A stretch of 39,562 bases of DNA from Hyphomicrobiales bacterium. GTDB taxonomy: Bacteria; Pseudomonadota; Alphaproteobacteria; Rhizobiales; Xanthobacteraceae. Both the position numbers and the translations under genes were made by a program. The notes beneath the pieces are model-generated. The model was not told where the DNA came from, ran no database searches, and saw only the letters and a program-made list of their open reading frames with translations. Every line of letters begins with the position of its first letter. Position 1 is the first letter of the stretch. The stretch is taken from assembly GCA_003140315.1 (NCBI GenBank), contig PLJS01000049.1:1-39562 (forward strand), written 5' to 3'. This document shows, one piece after another, positions 1 through 8,464 of this stretch.

Positions 1-333
1 GATCGGGACACCTCGTACGGGCTGGTCTTCGTCCAGCGTCTGCGCGCCATGGGCATTCGGGACCGGCCGACCGCACCCTGGTCACCCTGGCAGAACGCTT
101 ACGTTGAGCGACTTATCGGCTCGATCCGACGGGAATGCCTCGACCACATGATCGTGTTCGGCGAAGCACATATGCGCCGGATCCTCGGCGCATATGCCAC
201 CTATTACAATGAATCGAGGACCCATCGATCTCTGAAGAAGGACACCCCGGTTCATCGTGCGATCCAGCGCCACGGCGCCATCATCTCGCAGCCTGTCCTG
301 GGCGGCCTCCATCACCGCTATTGCAGAATCTAA
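1..333 (+). CDS. Insertion-sequence transposase, C-terminal part (cut by window edge)
   Basis: This is the end of a DDE integrase-core transposase. The frame is open from base 1, so the gene starts outside the window. The visible part has the SPWQNAYVERL motif, whose Glu is normally the third acidic residue of the DDE triad. It continues with the RRECLDH and YYNESRTHRSL stretches and a GGLHHRY ending typical of integrase-core transposases common in Bradyrhizobium. It ends 40 bases before the first permease gene, so the element lies directly upstream of the transporter operon and may have removed its 5' genes or promoter. The exact IS family cannot be fixed from this piece. Confidence 0.85.
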   Translation, partial: DRDTSYGLVFVQRLRAMGIRDRPTAPWSPWQNAYVERLIGSIRRECLDHMIVFGEAHMRRILGAYATYYNESRTHRSLKKDTPVHRAIQRHGAIISQPVLGGLHHRYCRI

Positions 334-372
334 TTTTCGGTACACACAGGGGTCAAATGCAGAATCAAAACT

Positions 373-1305
373 ATGGATAGTGGCGTCAGGGAGGAAGCAG
401 CTCGCTGGAGCGCGTCAGGCGTAGGATATGAACGGCCGTATTTCGCATTTCTACTGAACACGCCTGCGCTCCTTATTATCGTCCTGTTGGCCGGATACCC
501 GATCGTCTATTCGGCCTGGATCAGCCTGCACAAATTCAGTTTGAAGCGGCCGCGCGTGTTCGATTTCGTCGGACTTGCGAATTACCGGCAGATTCTCGAA
601 TCGGAGGAATTCTGGTCGGCGCTGTGGATCACGCTCGAATTCACCGCGCTCGTCGTCGTGCTTGTCGTGGTGCTCGGGCTCGCCATCGCGCTCTTGCTCA
701 ATCGCGACTTTCCCGGGCGCAACATAGTGCGCACACTGATCCTGCTGCCGTGGGCCATTCCGCCGGTGGTCAACGGCCTCATGTGGCAGTGGAGCTACGA
801 TTCGAAGGTCGGTGCATTAAACGGGCTGCTGGTCAGTCTCGGGCTGATCAGCGAGTATCGCGGCTGGCTATCCTATCCGCTCTCGGCGCTGTTGGCGCTG
901 GTGTGCGCAGATGTCTGGAACGCGATGCCGCTTGCGGTCGTGTTGCTGCTCGCCGCGCTCCAGCGCATCCCGGTCGAGCTTTACGACGCCGCCCGCGTCG
1001 ACGGCGCCGGACCGTTGCAGCTCTTCTCCTACGTCACGTTTCCCTGGCTCGCGCAGCCGCTGCTGATCGTGCTTATCCTGCAGACCCTGTCGGCGATCCG
1101 TGCCTTCGATGTGATCTATGTGCTGACCGCCGGCGGTCCCGGCACCGCGACCACTACGCTGACCTGGAAGACGTTTCTGACGACCTTCGACAGTCTCGAT
1201 TTCGGTCTGGGTAATGCCTATGCCTACACCGTCAGCATCATCACGCTCGGCCTTGCGCTCGTCTATTTCCGCATCCTCTACCGGCGGGGGGACTTCGAGG
1301 CATGA
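373..1305 (+). CDS. Sugar-type ABC transporter permease (MalF/UgpA-like)
   Basis: This is an integral membrane permease of a carbohydrate-type ABC importer (binding-protein-dependent transport, family CUT1). The 310 residues begin with a membrane segment near residues 28-50 and contain about six hydrophobic segments. The EAA-type loop that contacts the ATPase is visible as ELYDAARVDGAGPLQ near residue 205. The C-terminal part has the usual AFDVIYVLTAGGPG motif of MalF-type permeases. The stop overlaps the start of the next permease by four bases (ATGA), so the two are translationally coupled. The substrate cannot be named from sequence; a sugar, polyol or similar solute is likely. Confidence 0.93.
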   Translation: MDSGVREEAARWSASGVGYERPYFAFLLNTPALLIIVLLAGYPIVYSAWISLHKFSLKRPRVFDFVGLANYRQILESEEFWSALWITLEFTALVVVLVVVLGLAIALLLNRDFPGRNIVRTLILLPWAIPPVVNGLMWQWSYDSKVGALNGLLVSLGLISEYRGWLSYPLSALLALVCADVWNAMPLAVVLLLAALQRIPVELYDAARVDGAGPLQLFSYVTFPWLAQPLLIVLILQTLSAIRAFDVIYVLTAGGPGTATTTLTWKTFLTTFDSLDFGLGNAYAYTVSIITLGLALVYFRILYRRGDFEA

Positions 1306-2198
1306 CCGCGCGATGGATACCGGAAGCGCCGACGTTCTCCGAACGCGCCTCGAAGCTCTTGCTGATGCTCGGCGGCCTGCTCGTCACGATCTACATCCTG
1401 GCGCCATTTTCCTGGCTGGTGCTGACGAGCTTTATGCACGAACAGGATGCACTGTCGGTGCCGACGCAGTGGATACCCGCCAATCCGACGCTCTCGAACT
1501 ACCTGACGTTCTTCGATCCGTCGGGCACGCGCGCGGTCGTCGGCAGCCGCGCCGCGGAGCAAACGCTGCCCAGCATGGTGAACTCGTTGATCGCAGCGGG
1601 CGGCACGGCGGTGCTCAATGTGATCTTCGGCGCGCTCGCGGGATACAGCCTTGCCCGCATCACGTTTCGCGGGCGCGGCGTGTTGCTGGCGGTCTATCTC
1701 GGCTCGCGCATGCTGCCCGGCATCGCGCTGATCGTGCCACTCTATCTCACCATCCGCGCCTACGGGCTGCTCGACCACCTCAGCGCGCTGATCATCACTT
1801 ACCTCACTTTCACGTTGCCGTTCACCATCTGGCTCCTGAAAAATTATTTTCAGGCGATCCCGCGATCGCTGGAAGAAGCCGCGTTGGTCGACGGATGCAA
1901 TTGGTGGCAGATGTTCTGGCACATATTGCTACCGGCCGCAGCGCCGGGACTTGTGGCGGCGGCGATGTTCGCCTTCATGACGGCTTGGAACGACTATCTG
2001 TTTGCCGTTATCCTCACCAGCACAATTGCTTCGAAAACTATGCCAGTGGTGGTCGCGGGATTCGCGACCGACGTGACGACCGAGAGAACCTTGATGGCGG
2101 CAAGCGGCGTGCTTGCCGTCATCCCGCCGCTTGTCTTCGCATTCGCATTCCAGCGCCTGATCGTGCAGGGGCTCACAAGCGGCGCTGTGAAGGATTGA
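1302..2198 (+). CDS. Sugar-type ABC transporter permease (MalG/UgpE-like)
   Basis: This is the second permease of the same CUT1-type importer, 298 residues with about six membrane segments, the first near residues 18-40. The EAA loop reads SLEEAALVDGCNWWQ near residue 190, which is the normal coupling helix to the ATPase. The start ATG overlaps the preceding stop by four bases. The gene is followed after 36 bases by the solute-binding protein gene. No ATP-binding subunit (MalK/UgpC type) lies in the visible operon. It may lie beyond the IS element, be supplied by another locus, or be lost. Confidence 0.93.
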   Translation: MTARWIPEAPTFSERASKLLLMLGGLLVTIYILAPFSWLVLTSFMHEQDALSVPTQWIPANPTLSNYLTFFDPSGTRAVVGSRAAEQTLPSMVNSLIAAGGTAVLNVIFGALAGYSLARITFRGRGVLLAVYLGSRMLPGIALIVPLYLTIRAYGLLDHLSALIITYLTFTLPFTIWLLKNYFQAIPRSLEEAALVDGCNWWQMFWHILLPAAAPGLVAAAMFAFMTAWNDYLFAVILTSTIASKTMPVVVAGFATDVTTERTLMAASGVLAVIPPLVFAFAFQRLIVQGLTSGAVKD

Positions 2199-2234
2199 TG
2201 GTGACTGAACCGCGCAACGGATAAGGAACACCGC

Positions 2235-3570
2235 ATGCAGAAAACATTTTCGATCTCCCGCCGGCAATTGCTAAAGACCTCTGCACTGTTCGGCGCGGGC
2301 ATCGGACTTTCGTCGCCCGCATTGCTGCGAACGGCGCGCGCCGGCGACACGCCGGTGACGTTCGCCGGATGGGCGTTCGAGCCTCAGGTGGTCGAGGCGA
2401 ATGTCAAGATCTTCGCGCAGCAGAATCCCAACGTGAAGGTGAGCTACACGCCGCTCGACTTGCAGCTCTACAATGAGAAGATGGTGGCGCTGTTCAATGC
2501 CAAGGCGCAGGCTGATGCGTTCTACGTGCGCGACACCAATCTCGGCGCGTGGGTGGAGGCGGGATGGCTGCAACCGATCGACGGGCTGCCGAAGCTCGAT
2601 GAACTCAACGCCGACATGTTCCCGTTCAATCGCGAGGCGCTGTTCTACAAGGGCAAGCAAATACGGCACGCCCTATTACGGCGACATCTACGTCTACATG
2701 TACGACAAGAAGGCCGCCGCGAAAGCCGGCGTAACCACCGCCCCGGTGACACTCGATCAGCTCAAGGCCGCGGCACTCGAGGTCAAGAAGGCGGGTATTA
2801 CCCAGTATCCGATCCTCAAGGGCTACAAGACCAACGTGGATGGCCTGAGCGAGTTCTGGTCGATGGTGTTCGCCTCAGGCGGGCGCCTGTTCAACGACGA
2901 CATGGACCCGGTGTTTGCCGCCGAGGATAAGACCGCGCTCGGCATTCTGGAATAGATGCTCGAGGCGATGCACACTTGGCAGATCCTCGATCCGAAAGGG
3001 CTTGAACTCGACGAAACGCAGGCGCGCGACGTGTTCCTGAGTGGGCAGGGCGTGTTCACGTCGAATGTCGGCAACGTCTTTCCGCGCGCGAACAATCCGC
3101 AGCTTAGCAAGCGTGCCGGTGACGTCGCGATGATGCGCTTCCCGAGTCTGAAGGACGACATCAGCAAGGGGCCGATGGGCTGGACGCGGCTCTACGCCAT
3201 CAGTGCGGACACGAAAGTGCGCGATGCCGCCTGGAAGCTCATCTACTACATGGGCGGCAAGGACGCGTCGGGCAATTACTACACGGCGAAGGACTGGTAC
3301 CTGAAATACGGCGTCGGCTATGCCTTCAAGTCACTCGACAACGATGCCGACATCATCGACGCGCAACGCAAGGCAGGTTACGACCGCGAGGTGCTCAAGC
3401 AGCAGGTCGGAACGGCGCGCGCACGCGAGAACATCAGCGCGCCGTGGTACAACGAGTGGGATCGTTTCATGCAGCAACAGATCCAGAACACGCTGCTGCG
3501 CCGGATCAAACCGCAGGACGCGCTCATGGCTTCGGCCAACAAGGCGCGCGGCCTGAAAAAAGCGGGTTAG
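2235..3570 (+). pseudogene. Extracellular solute-binding protein, broken by a frameshift and an amber stop
   Basis: This is the periplasmic binding protein (family 1, sugar type) of the ABC importer. It starts with a twin-arginine-type signal (ISRRQLLKTSALFGAG, then AGDTPVTFAGW). The reading frame switches at an AAA run at 2659-2661: removing one A restores the continuous sequence KGKQ-YGTPYYGDIYVYMYDKK. In the restored frame there is one further stop, TAG at 2953-2955, between GILE and MLEAMHTW, after which the same frame runs on to 3570. The repaired product would be about 444 residues, normal for the family. Two independent lesions suggest real decay, but the A-run slip could be a sequencing error. 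Confidence 0.88.
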
Positions 3571-3576
3571 CACAAC

Positions 3577-4326
3577 GTGCAAGTCATCGAACGCGCTGGA
3601 CTGGGACCGACCGTTGTCTGCATCCACGGCTTTTGCCAGTCCTCGGGCTATTGGGCGCCGACACTCGACCTTCTTGCGGAGAAGGGCGTCAGCGCGCTGG
3701 CGCCCGATCTTCCAGGCTTTGCCGGGTCCGCAAAGGAAGCAGGGCCTTACACCATGCCGGCTCTTGCGGACGCGGTCGCGACGCTGCTCGATCGCCGCGG
3801 CTTGAAGCAAGTTGTGCTGGTCGGCGGCTCGATGGGCGGCGTGGTTGCGCAGCATTTCGTGCTGCGCCATCCGCAGCGCGTCTTGCGGCTGCTGCTGGTT
3901 GCGACCGGCGCGGCGACGGCGGATCCGGCGGGCGCGCTCGCCAAGGCGGATATCATGGCGGCCGCACCGTGGAATTCCGAGACCGTCACGCCGATCGTCG
4001 CGGGTTTCTTCTACAACGCACCGTCTCCGGACAAGCTTGCCGAGTATCGCGCGATCGCCATGGCGACAGCGCAGCCGGCGGCCGTCGAGGCGGCACGCTC
4101 GAACGCGAGCCTGCGCACCTTGGAGGATCTCGGCCGCATCAGCGTGCCGACGCTGATCGTGCAGGGACGCCACGACAAGGCGCGCACGCCAGAACACGGC
4201 GCGCAGATGTGCGCGCTGCTCTCACACGGCGCGCTCGAGGTGATCGAGGACGCCGGCCACACGCCGCAACTCGAGCGGCCGGAGCAATTCCACGCCGTCG
4301 CGTTGCCATTCCTGCTTGCGCGATAG
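3577..4326 (+). CDS. Alpha/beta-fold hydrolase
   Basis: This is a 249-residue hydrolase starting at GTG, seven bases after the binding-protein stop. The N-terminal VVCIHGF matches the HG oxyanion-hole strand. GGSMGG near residue 85 is the nucleophile elbow with the catalytic Ser. GRHDKAR near residue 195 carries the likely acid, and DAGHTPQLE near residue 228 supplies the His. No signal peptide is seen, so it is cytoplasmic. Its place behind a sugar importer suggests that it acts on the imported compound, for example an ester or lactone, but the substrate is unknown. Confidence 0.9.
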   Translation: MQVIERAGLGPTVVCIHGFCQSSGYWAPTLDLLAEKGVSALAPDLPGFAGSAKEAGPYTMPALADAVATLLDRRGLKQVVLVGGSMGGVVAQHFVLRHPQRVLRLLLVATGAATADPAGALAKADIMAAAPWNSETVTPIVAGFFYNAPSPDKLAEYRAIAMATAQPAAVEAARSNASLRTLEDLGRISVPTLIVQGRHDKARTPEHGAQMCALLSHGALEVIEDAGHTPQLERPEQFHAVALPFLLAR

Positions 4327-4354
4327 CCACGCAGTCTTTCAAGAGGACCATTCC

Positions 4355-5126
4355 GTGCAATTCAGCGAGCTAAAGGACAAGGCGTGTCTCGTCACGGGCG
4401 CGAGCCGCGGGATCGGCGCCGCGGTCGCGCGCGGCCTTGGCGGCTGCGGCGCGCGCGCGGCGGTGCATTATCGCAGCGGCCGCAAGGAGGCCGAGGGCGT
4501 TGCGGCCGATATCGAGGCCGCCGGCGGCAAGTCGTTTCTAATAGGTGGCGACATCGCGGAGCGCGGCGGCGCGGAGCGGATTGTCCACGAGGCGGTTGCG
4601 GCATGGGGCCGGCTCGACATCCTGATCAACAATGCCGGTGACCAGATCACGCGTTGCCCGATCGTTGATACGCCAGACGATCTCTTTGACCGGCAGATGA
4701 ACATCAATGTCCGCTCGGTGTTCGAGGCGTGTCGCGGCGGCGTGCGACAGATGCGACGGCAGGGCGATGGTGGCGTGATCATCAATGTGGGCTCGGTCGC
4801 CGGCCGGACCGGCGGCGGCAGCGGCTCGCAGCTTTATGCCGGCGCGAAGGCCTTCATCGCGACCTTCTCGCGCTCGCTCGCCAAGGAGGTTGTGGCGGAC
4901 CGCATCCGCGTCAATGTTTTGTCGCCAGGCGTGATCGCGACCGACATGCAGGATCGTGTCTCGACGCCGGCGCAGATCGCCGGCGCGGTGGCGACGATCC
5001 CGATGGGACGGGTCGGGACCAGCGAGGAATGCGTCGGAAACGTTCCTCTATCTCTGCAGCGATGAAGCGAGCGGATACGTGACGGGCCAAGTCCTTGAGG
5101 TGAACGGCGGGATCGTTATGCCGTAA
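4355..5126 (+). pseudogene. Short-chain dehydrogenase/reductase with a 3' frameshift
   Basis: This is an SDR-family NAD(P)-dependent oxidoreductase. GTG 4355 is the preferred start because AAGAGGA lies 8 bases upstream. Visible motifs are TGASRGIG (cofactor loop), NNAG, and YAGAK as the catalytic YxxxK. After TSEECVG the frame runs into a stop at 5065. Removing one A from the AAA run at 5038-5040 instead gives TFLYLCSDEASGYVTGQ, the normal SDR ending, and VNGGIVMP up to TAA 5124-5126, for a usual 256-residue protein. The lesion is the same kind (extra A in AAA) as in the binding-protein gene upstream. The truncated product would lose the C-terminal substrate and tetramer region. Confidence 0.88.
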
Positions 5127-5394
5127 TGCCCGCGAGTCCTGCGGGGTGATCGTCGATGCCGTTCTTGAATGGCCGTTCGGGCATCAGCAGAGCGGCGGCG
5201 AAATAATCCGCCCCCAACTCACGCGGATCAGCGGATTGAAACCCTGCACGGGAATAGTGCGCGCCCTTGCTCAGAAGCGCATCGACGTGACCGCTACGCT
5301 GCTTATTTCCTCCGCGACTCGGAATGGCCCCTGCGCGGAGCCGCATGTCGGCTTCAGCCGGAGGCGGCCAAGCGCTCATACTCAATCCGGACAA
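5116..5394 (-). pseudogene. ImmA/IrrE-type metallopeptidase, C-terminal fragment
   Basis: The minus strand encodes a 92-residue frame whose second half, PRELGADYFAAALLMPERPF, matches the conserved E/D-A-x-x-FAAALLMP segment of ImmA/IrrE peptidases. These are zinc proteases that cleave repressors or act in toxin-antitoxin modules. The HExxH zinc-binding motif expected upstream is absent, because the frame instead runs into the EcsC gene. This is therefore a remnant and not a working enzyme. It lies tail to tail with the SDR gene and marks the start of a stretch of gene scraps. Confidence 0.6.
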
Positions 5395-6136
5395 GCTTCT
5401 TACCGTAGAGTCGTTCTAGCCGACGCACCGTGAAGTGGCCCCTGGCGACCTCCTGAAAATGTTGGATGAACGCGTAATTGACAACCGCCCCGCCTAATGC
5501 ACCGAGGATCGGAAGAGCTTGAGCTGCAACCTTTTGCGTCACTACCACTCCAAAGCGGGATGCCACTTGCGTCATAAAGCGCACAAGCACCGGGCCGCCT
5601 TCCTGGATAACAGCGCGCTCCGCGATGAAGCGTGCGGCTTCCGTTACGCTCTTCGCGAGCATCCCCCGCACGGCAAAATATCCGCTTTCAGACGCATCAG
5701 CTGAGCCAGCCCTTCCGCCCAATGCAAAGACCTGCACACATGACAGTGCCGCCTCCGGGTCGGAAAGATCTTCGCCCTGCTCTCGCGCAATATCAGCAAT
5801 GGATCTCAGCATGATGATCGTCGAAACAGGAAGCTCAATGGGAAGCGTCGCCAAACCGAAGGCACCGCCAGCCGCGCCAGACGCCGTGGCCAAGGCCTTG
5901 TGCATGAGCTGTGATCCAGCGTGAGGGGTACGTTGCATAGTCCGCAATGCGACCTTGAGCGCCACTTCCAGCGCTTTGGAAGTGGCGGTCGCAACAGCGT
6001 GCGAAGCGGACGCCGGGAGCACGTGCCCGATTAGCTCGACGGGCTTACCCACCATATTGGTGAGGCGCGCAGCGAGATCTGGATGTTCAAGCGCCTGAAT
6101 GGCCCTTCGCAGCGCCTCCAAATCTTCCGATGTCAT
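5354..6136 (-). CDS. EcsC family protein
   Basis: This protein of about 260 residues resembles the EcsC family, whose biochemical role is not settled. The frame extends upstream to 6247, but ATG 6136 (MTSEDLEALRRAI) is preferred because the extra 37 residues look non-coding and homologues begin there. Typical family features are the LPIELPVSTIIMLRSIADIA segment and the following EDLSDPEAALSCVQVFALGG. Hydrophobic Ala/Gly-rich stretches (ASGAAGGAFGLA; LPILGALGGAVVNYAF) suggest membrane association. The C-terminal part ends with the RLERLYGKKLVRIEYERL helix. It overlaps the ImmA/IrrE scrap at its 3' end. It appears intact and monocistronic. Confidence 0.82.
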   Translation of the reverse strand: MTSEDLEALRRAIQALEHPDLAARLTNMVGKPVELIGHVLPASASHAVATATSKALEVALKVALRTMQRTPHAGSQLMHKALATASGAAGGAFGLATLPIELPVSTIIMLRSIADIAREQGEDLSDPEAALSCVQVFALGGRAGSADASESGYFAVRGMLAKSVTEAARFIAERAVIQEGGPVLVRFMTQVASRFGVVVTQKVAAQALPILGALGGAVVNYAFIQHFQEVARGHFTVRRLERLYGKKLVRIEYERLAASG

Positions 6137-6300
6137 ACCGGCAGGTCCCAACCGATGGCACACTCGCTTTGAATGTAGTGGGCAGAAGGGCCCGGCGTAA
6201 GGCATCGTCAAAGCGGCCGTTGAGTGGCGCGCGCGTTCGAGGGTCACGGAGCAGACCTTCGGTTATTGCCGGGCCGTGCCAATTCCGGCATGATCAGAGC

Positions 6301-6729
6301 ATGGGCAGCGGAAGTCGCCGGTCGACGACACCTGATCTTTTTGCGACGGCCGTGGCGCGTGAGCCAACGACGAACTCACCTCCATCGAGCCTAGAGATTG
6401 TGGACGCCGCAGCCGCCATGCCTAGGCATGTTCTGCCAAAGGATCTCTCCGGTGCAATCACACAGCTTCTGGACGAAGAGCTTGATAGATTGTGTGCTGC
6501 AGTGCTCATTGAGCAAAAACGGCGCGGCCGGGGAGTTCGGGGAGCGCATGAACCCTCACAAAAGTGGAATATCGAAGCGGCGCCCGCCCCGCTCACGGTC
6601 GGGAAACTGAACGCAGTACGCGCCGCCTTCAAGGCTGGCGTCACGCCGTCGCGAATCGCTCGACAGTTCGGTATTACCCAATCCGATGTGCGAAAAGCAC
6701 TTGCAAGCAGCGCACCCAAGCGCAGTTAG
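6301..6729 (+). CDS. Small helix-turn-helix hypothetical protein
   Basis: This is a 142-residue protein starting at ATG 6301 (MGSGSRRSTTPDLF). The same frame is open back to 6130, but that part overlaps EcsC. The middle has RHVLPKDLSGAITQL followed by LDEELDRLCAAVLIEQKRRGR. The C-terminal half (KLNAVRAAFKAGVTPSRIARQFGITQSDVRKAL) is a clear resolvase/Hin-like helix-turn-helix. Proteins with this pattern are common, uncharacterised, and often beside recombinases in Bradyrhizobium-type genomes. Here no recombinase follows. Its 3' end abuts a truncated OpgC-like gene, which suggests it arrived with a mobile element. Confidence 0.65.
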   Translation: MGSGSRRSTTPDLFATAVAREPTTNSPPSSLEIVDAAAAMPRHVLPKDLSGAITQLLDEELDRLCAAVLIEQKRRGRGVRGAHEPSQKWNIEAAPAPLTVGKLNAVRAAFKAGVTPSRIARQFGITQSDVRKALASSAPKRS

Positions 6730-6730
6730 T

Positions 6731-6847
6731 GACCCAGCCGAGCGTGTCGCCAGGGATGTGATCGACAAAGATCATCAGCAGCGCAATGCCGCGCAGTACG
6801 TCAATCCGAGGATCGCGCTTGGATACGATTACTGAGGCTGGCGTCAT
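6731..6847 (-). pseudogene. OpgC-like membrane protein, N-terminal fragment
   Basis: Starting at ATG 6847 on the minus strand, the frame reads MTPASVIVSKRDPRIDVLRG and then ALLMIFVDHIPGDTLGWVT. This matches the first membrane helix of OpgC-type (acyltransferase-3-like) proteins that modify periplasmic glucans. The similarity stops after about 38 residues, within two bases of the end of the HTH gene on the other strand. The remaining roughly 330 residues of the family are missing. It is therefore a breakpoint scrap. Confidence 0.65.
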
Positions 6848-7437
6848 GGCAATTGTGCATACTCTTTCAGCTTGCCCCTGATGGGCAAATCCAGGAGTGG
6901 GGTCAGTGCTGGGGTCACCGTCGGCGCCCGCAATCAATGCCGCTATGAGCGCCATTGCGGCTTTGATGACATGACCCCTGTCCCTGTGATGCTACGGTTG
7001 AGGGCGGAACCATGCCGCTCTACCAAGATAGGGTCTTCTTGAGTTCCGAGCCGCACCGGTCTTGCCGAATTTTGCTCGCGCTTGCTGAAATAGCCCGGCG
7101 ATGAGGTGCTCAATCGACGACGGGAAGTGGACCTTCGCCCTCCCCGCGACGCCACGACAACCGCACGGGTCCTCTTCCAGCAAAGTCCGAACTGGAGCAG
7201 CTCAAGACCCATCATGCTTGACTCCGAGACCCAACTGACCGGCGTGCCTCCGGAGGCGTGGGCGTACCGGCTCGGCAATTCATCACGCTAAGCCATAAAA
7301 CATCGCAGTCGAAAAAACTGCGTGTCCAGGCGCTCGTTTGGAGGGCGCGATCGGCGAAGCGGTCGCCATCTTTGAAGACGACCCCTTTCATCCCGTCGCC
7401 TTTTCGGGCGGCGGAAGCCCAAGGCCGTGATCGTGGC
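6848..7437. other. Gene-poor scrap region
   Basis: About 590 bases without an intact gene. It holds one recognisable remnant, the type ISP fragment near 7214-7291. It also has short IS-end-like sequence such as gggacaggggtcatg, read on the minus strand at about 6970-6984. Frames on either strand in 6943-7280 and 7212-7466 show no family that I recognise. Confidence 0.5.
7214..7291 (+). pseudogene. Type ISP restriction-modification enzyme, short C-terminal remnant
   Basis: The frame reads MLDSETQLTGVPPEAWAYRL then GNSSR and stops. The TGVPPEAWAYRLGN string is highly characteristic of the C-terminal target-recognition region of type ISP restriction-modification helicase-methyltransferases, where it normally continues as RSALEW. 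Only about 25 residues remain, of a protein usually well over 1,000 residues. The upstream part of the same frame shows no similarity. It is evidence that a defence gene was once here and was deleted. Confidence 0.55.
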
Positions 7438-8421
7438 TTAGGGAACCAGCACGGTCGCGCCTTCAAGGCGGCCGCTGCGCAAATCCGACAATGCCTCGTT
7501 AGCGCGAGCGAGCGGATACGGCGTCGTGGTCATAACGATCTTCGCCTGCGGCACGATGGCGAAGAATTCCGCCGCATCGTGCCGCGTCAAGTTGGCGACG
7601 GACATGATCTGACGCTCCTCCCATAATATCCGGTAGGGGAAGCTCGGGATGTCGCTCATGTGAATGCCGGCGCAGACCACGCGGCCGCCCTTGCGAACCG
7701 CCTTCAACGCGGCGGGAACGAGCGGGCCGACCGGCGCGAAGATGATCGCGCAGTCGAGCGGTTCGGGCGGAGCCTCGTCCGAGCCGCCGGCCCAAGAGGT
7801 ACCCAGCGTCTTGGCGAATGCCTGTCCGGCGATATCGCCGGGCTTCGTGAACGCGAACACATCGCGGCCCTGCCAGCGCGCCACCTGCGCGATGATATGC
7901 GCTGCCGCCCCGAAGCCGTAGAGGCCGATTTTCTTGCCCTCGCCGGCGATCCGCAGCGAACGCCACCCGATCAGCCCGGCGCACAGCAGCGGCGCGGTTG
8001 AAACGTCATCGCCCTCCGCCGGCAGCGGAAACACGAAGCGCGCATCGGCGACCACCTGGGTCGCGTAGCCGCCGTCGCGCGTGTAGCCGGTAAACAGCGG
8101 ACGGTCGCAGAGGTTCTCGCGGCCCTCGACGCAATAGGAGCAGACGCCGCAGGTATATCCGAGCCACGGAATCCCAACGCGCATTCCGGCGCGCAGAGCG
8201 TCAACACCGCTGCCGACCTGGTCGACGCGACCGACGATCTCGTGCCCGGGAATGATCGGCAGCTTGGGGTCCGGGAGTTCGCCGTCGACGACGTGCAGAT
8301 CCGTGCGGCAAACCCCGCACGCCGCGACACGCACCCGGACTTCGCCGGGGCCCGCCGCGGGATCGGGCAACTCTGAGAGTACGAGCGGATGGCCTAGCTG
8401 CTTGAGCTGCATTGCACGCAT
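7438..8421 (-). CDS. Zinc-dependent alcohol dehydrogenase
   Basis: This is a medium-chain Zn-alcohol dehydrogenase of 327 residues, probably cytoplasmic. GVCRTDLH near residue 37 supplies the catalytic-zinc Cys, and PGHEIVGRV carries the catalytic His-Glu. [15 protein letters not shown] holds the four structural-zinc cysteines, and [10 protein letters not shown] is the Rossmann cofactor loop. It oxidises or reduces alcohol/aldehyde pairs with NAD(P). It lies 43 bases downstream of macB on the same strand, so it is probably the last gene of macA-macB-adh. If the FixK-type box before macA drives this operon, the enzyme would be made in low oxygen, which suits a fermentative redox role. Confidence 0.9.
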   Translation of the reverse strand: MRAMQLKQLGHPLVLSELPDPAAGPGEVRVRVAACGVCRTDLHVVDGELPDPKLPIIPGHEIVGRVDQVGSGVDALRAGMRVGIPWLGYTCGVCSYCVEGRENLCDRPLFTGYTRDGGYATQVVADARFVFPLPAEGDDVSTAPLLCAGLIGWRSLRIAGEGKKIGLYGFGAAAHIIAQVARWQGRDVFAFTKPGDIAGQAFAKTLGTSWAGGSDEAPPEPLDCAIIFAPVGPLVPAALKAVRKGGRVVCAGIHMSDIPSFPYRILWEERQIMSVANLTRHDAAEFFAIVPQAKIVMTTTPYPLARANEALSDLRSGRLEGATVLVP

Positions 8422-8464
8422 GGCTCATTCCTCTACGTGTCCCGCAACCCCCGTCAGATCGCGC

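Noticed and set aside
2655-2665. Programmed ribosomal frameshift at the AAA run of the binding-protein gene
   Set aside because: No slippery heptamer, no stimulating structure recognised, and a further in-frame TAG lies downstream. Decay or sequencing error is simpler.
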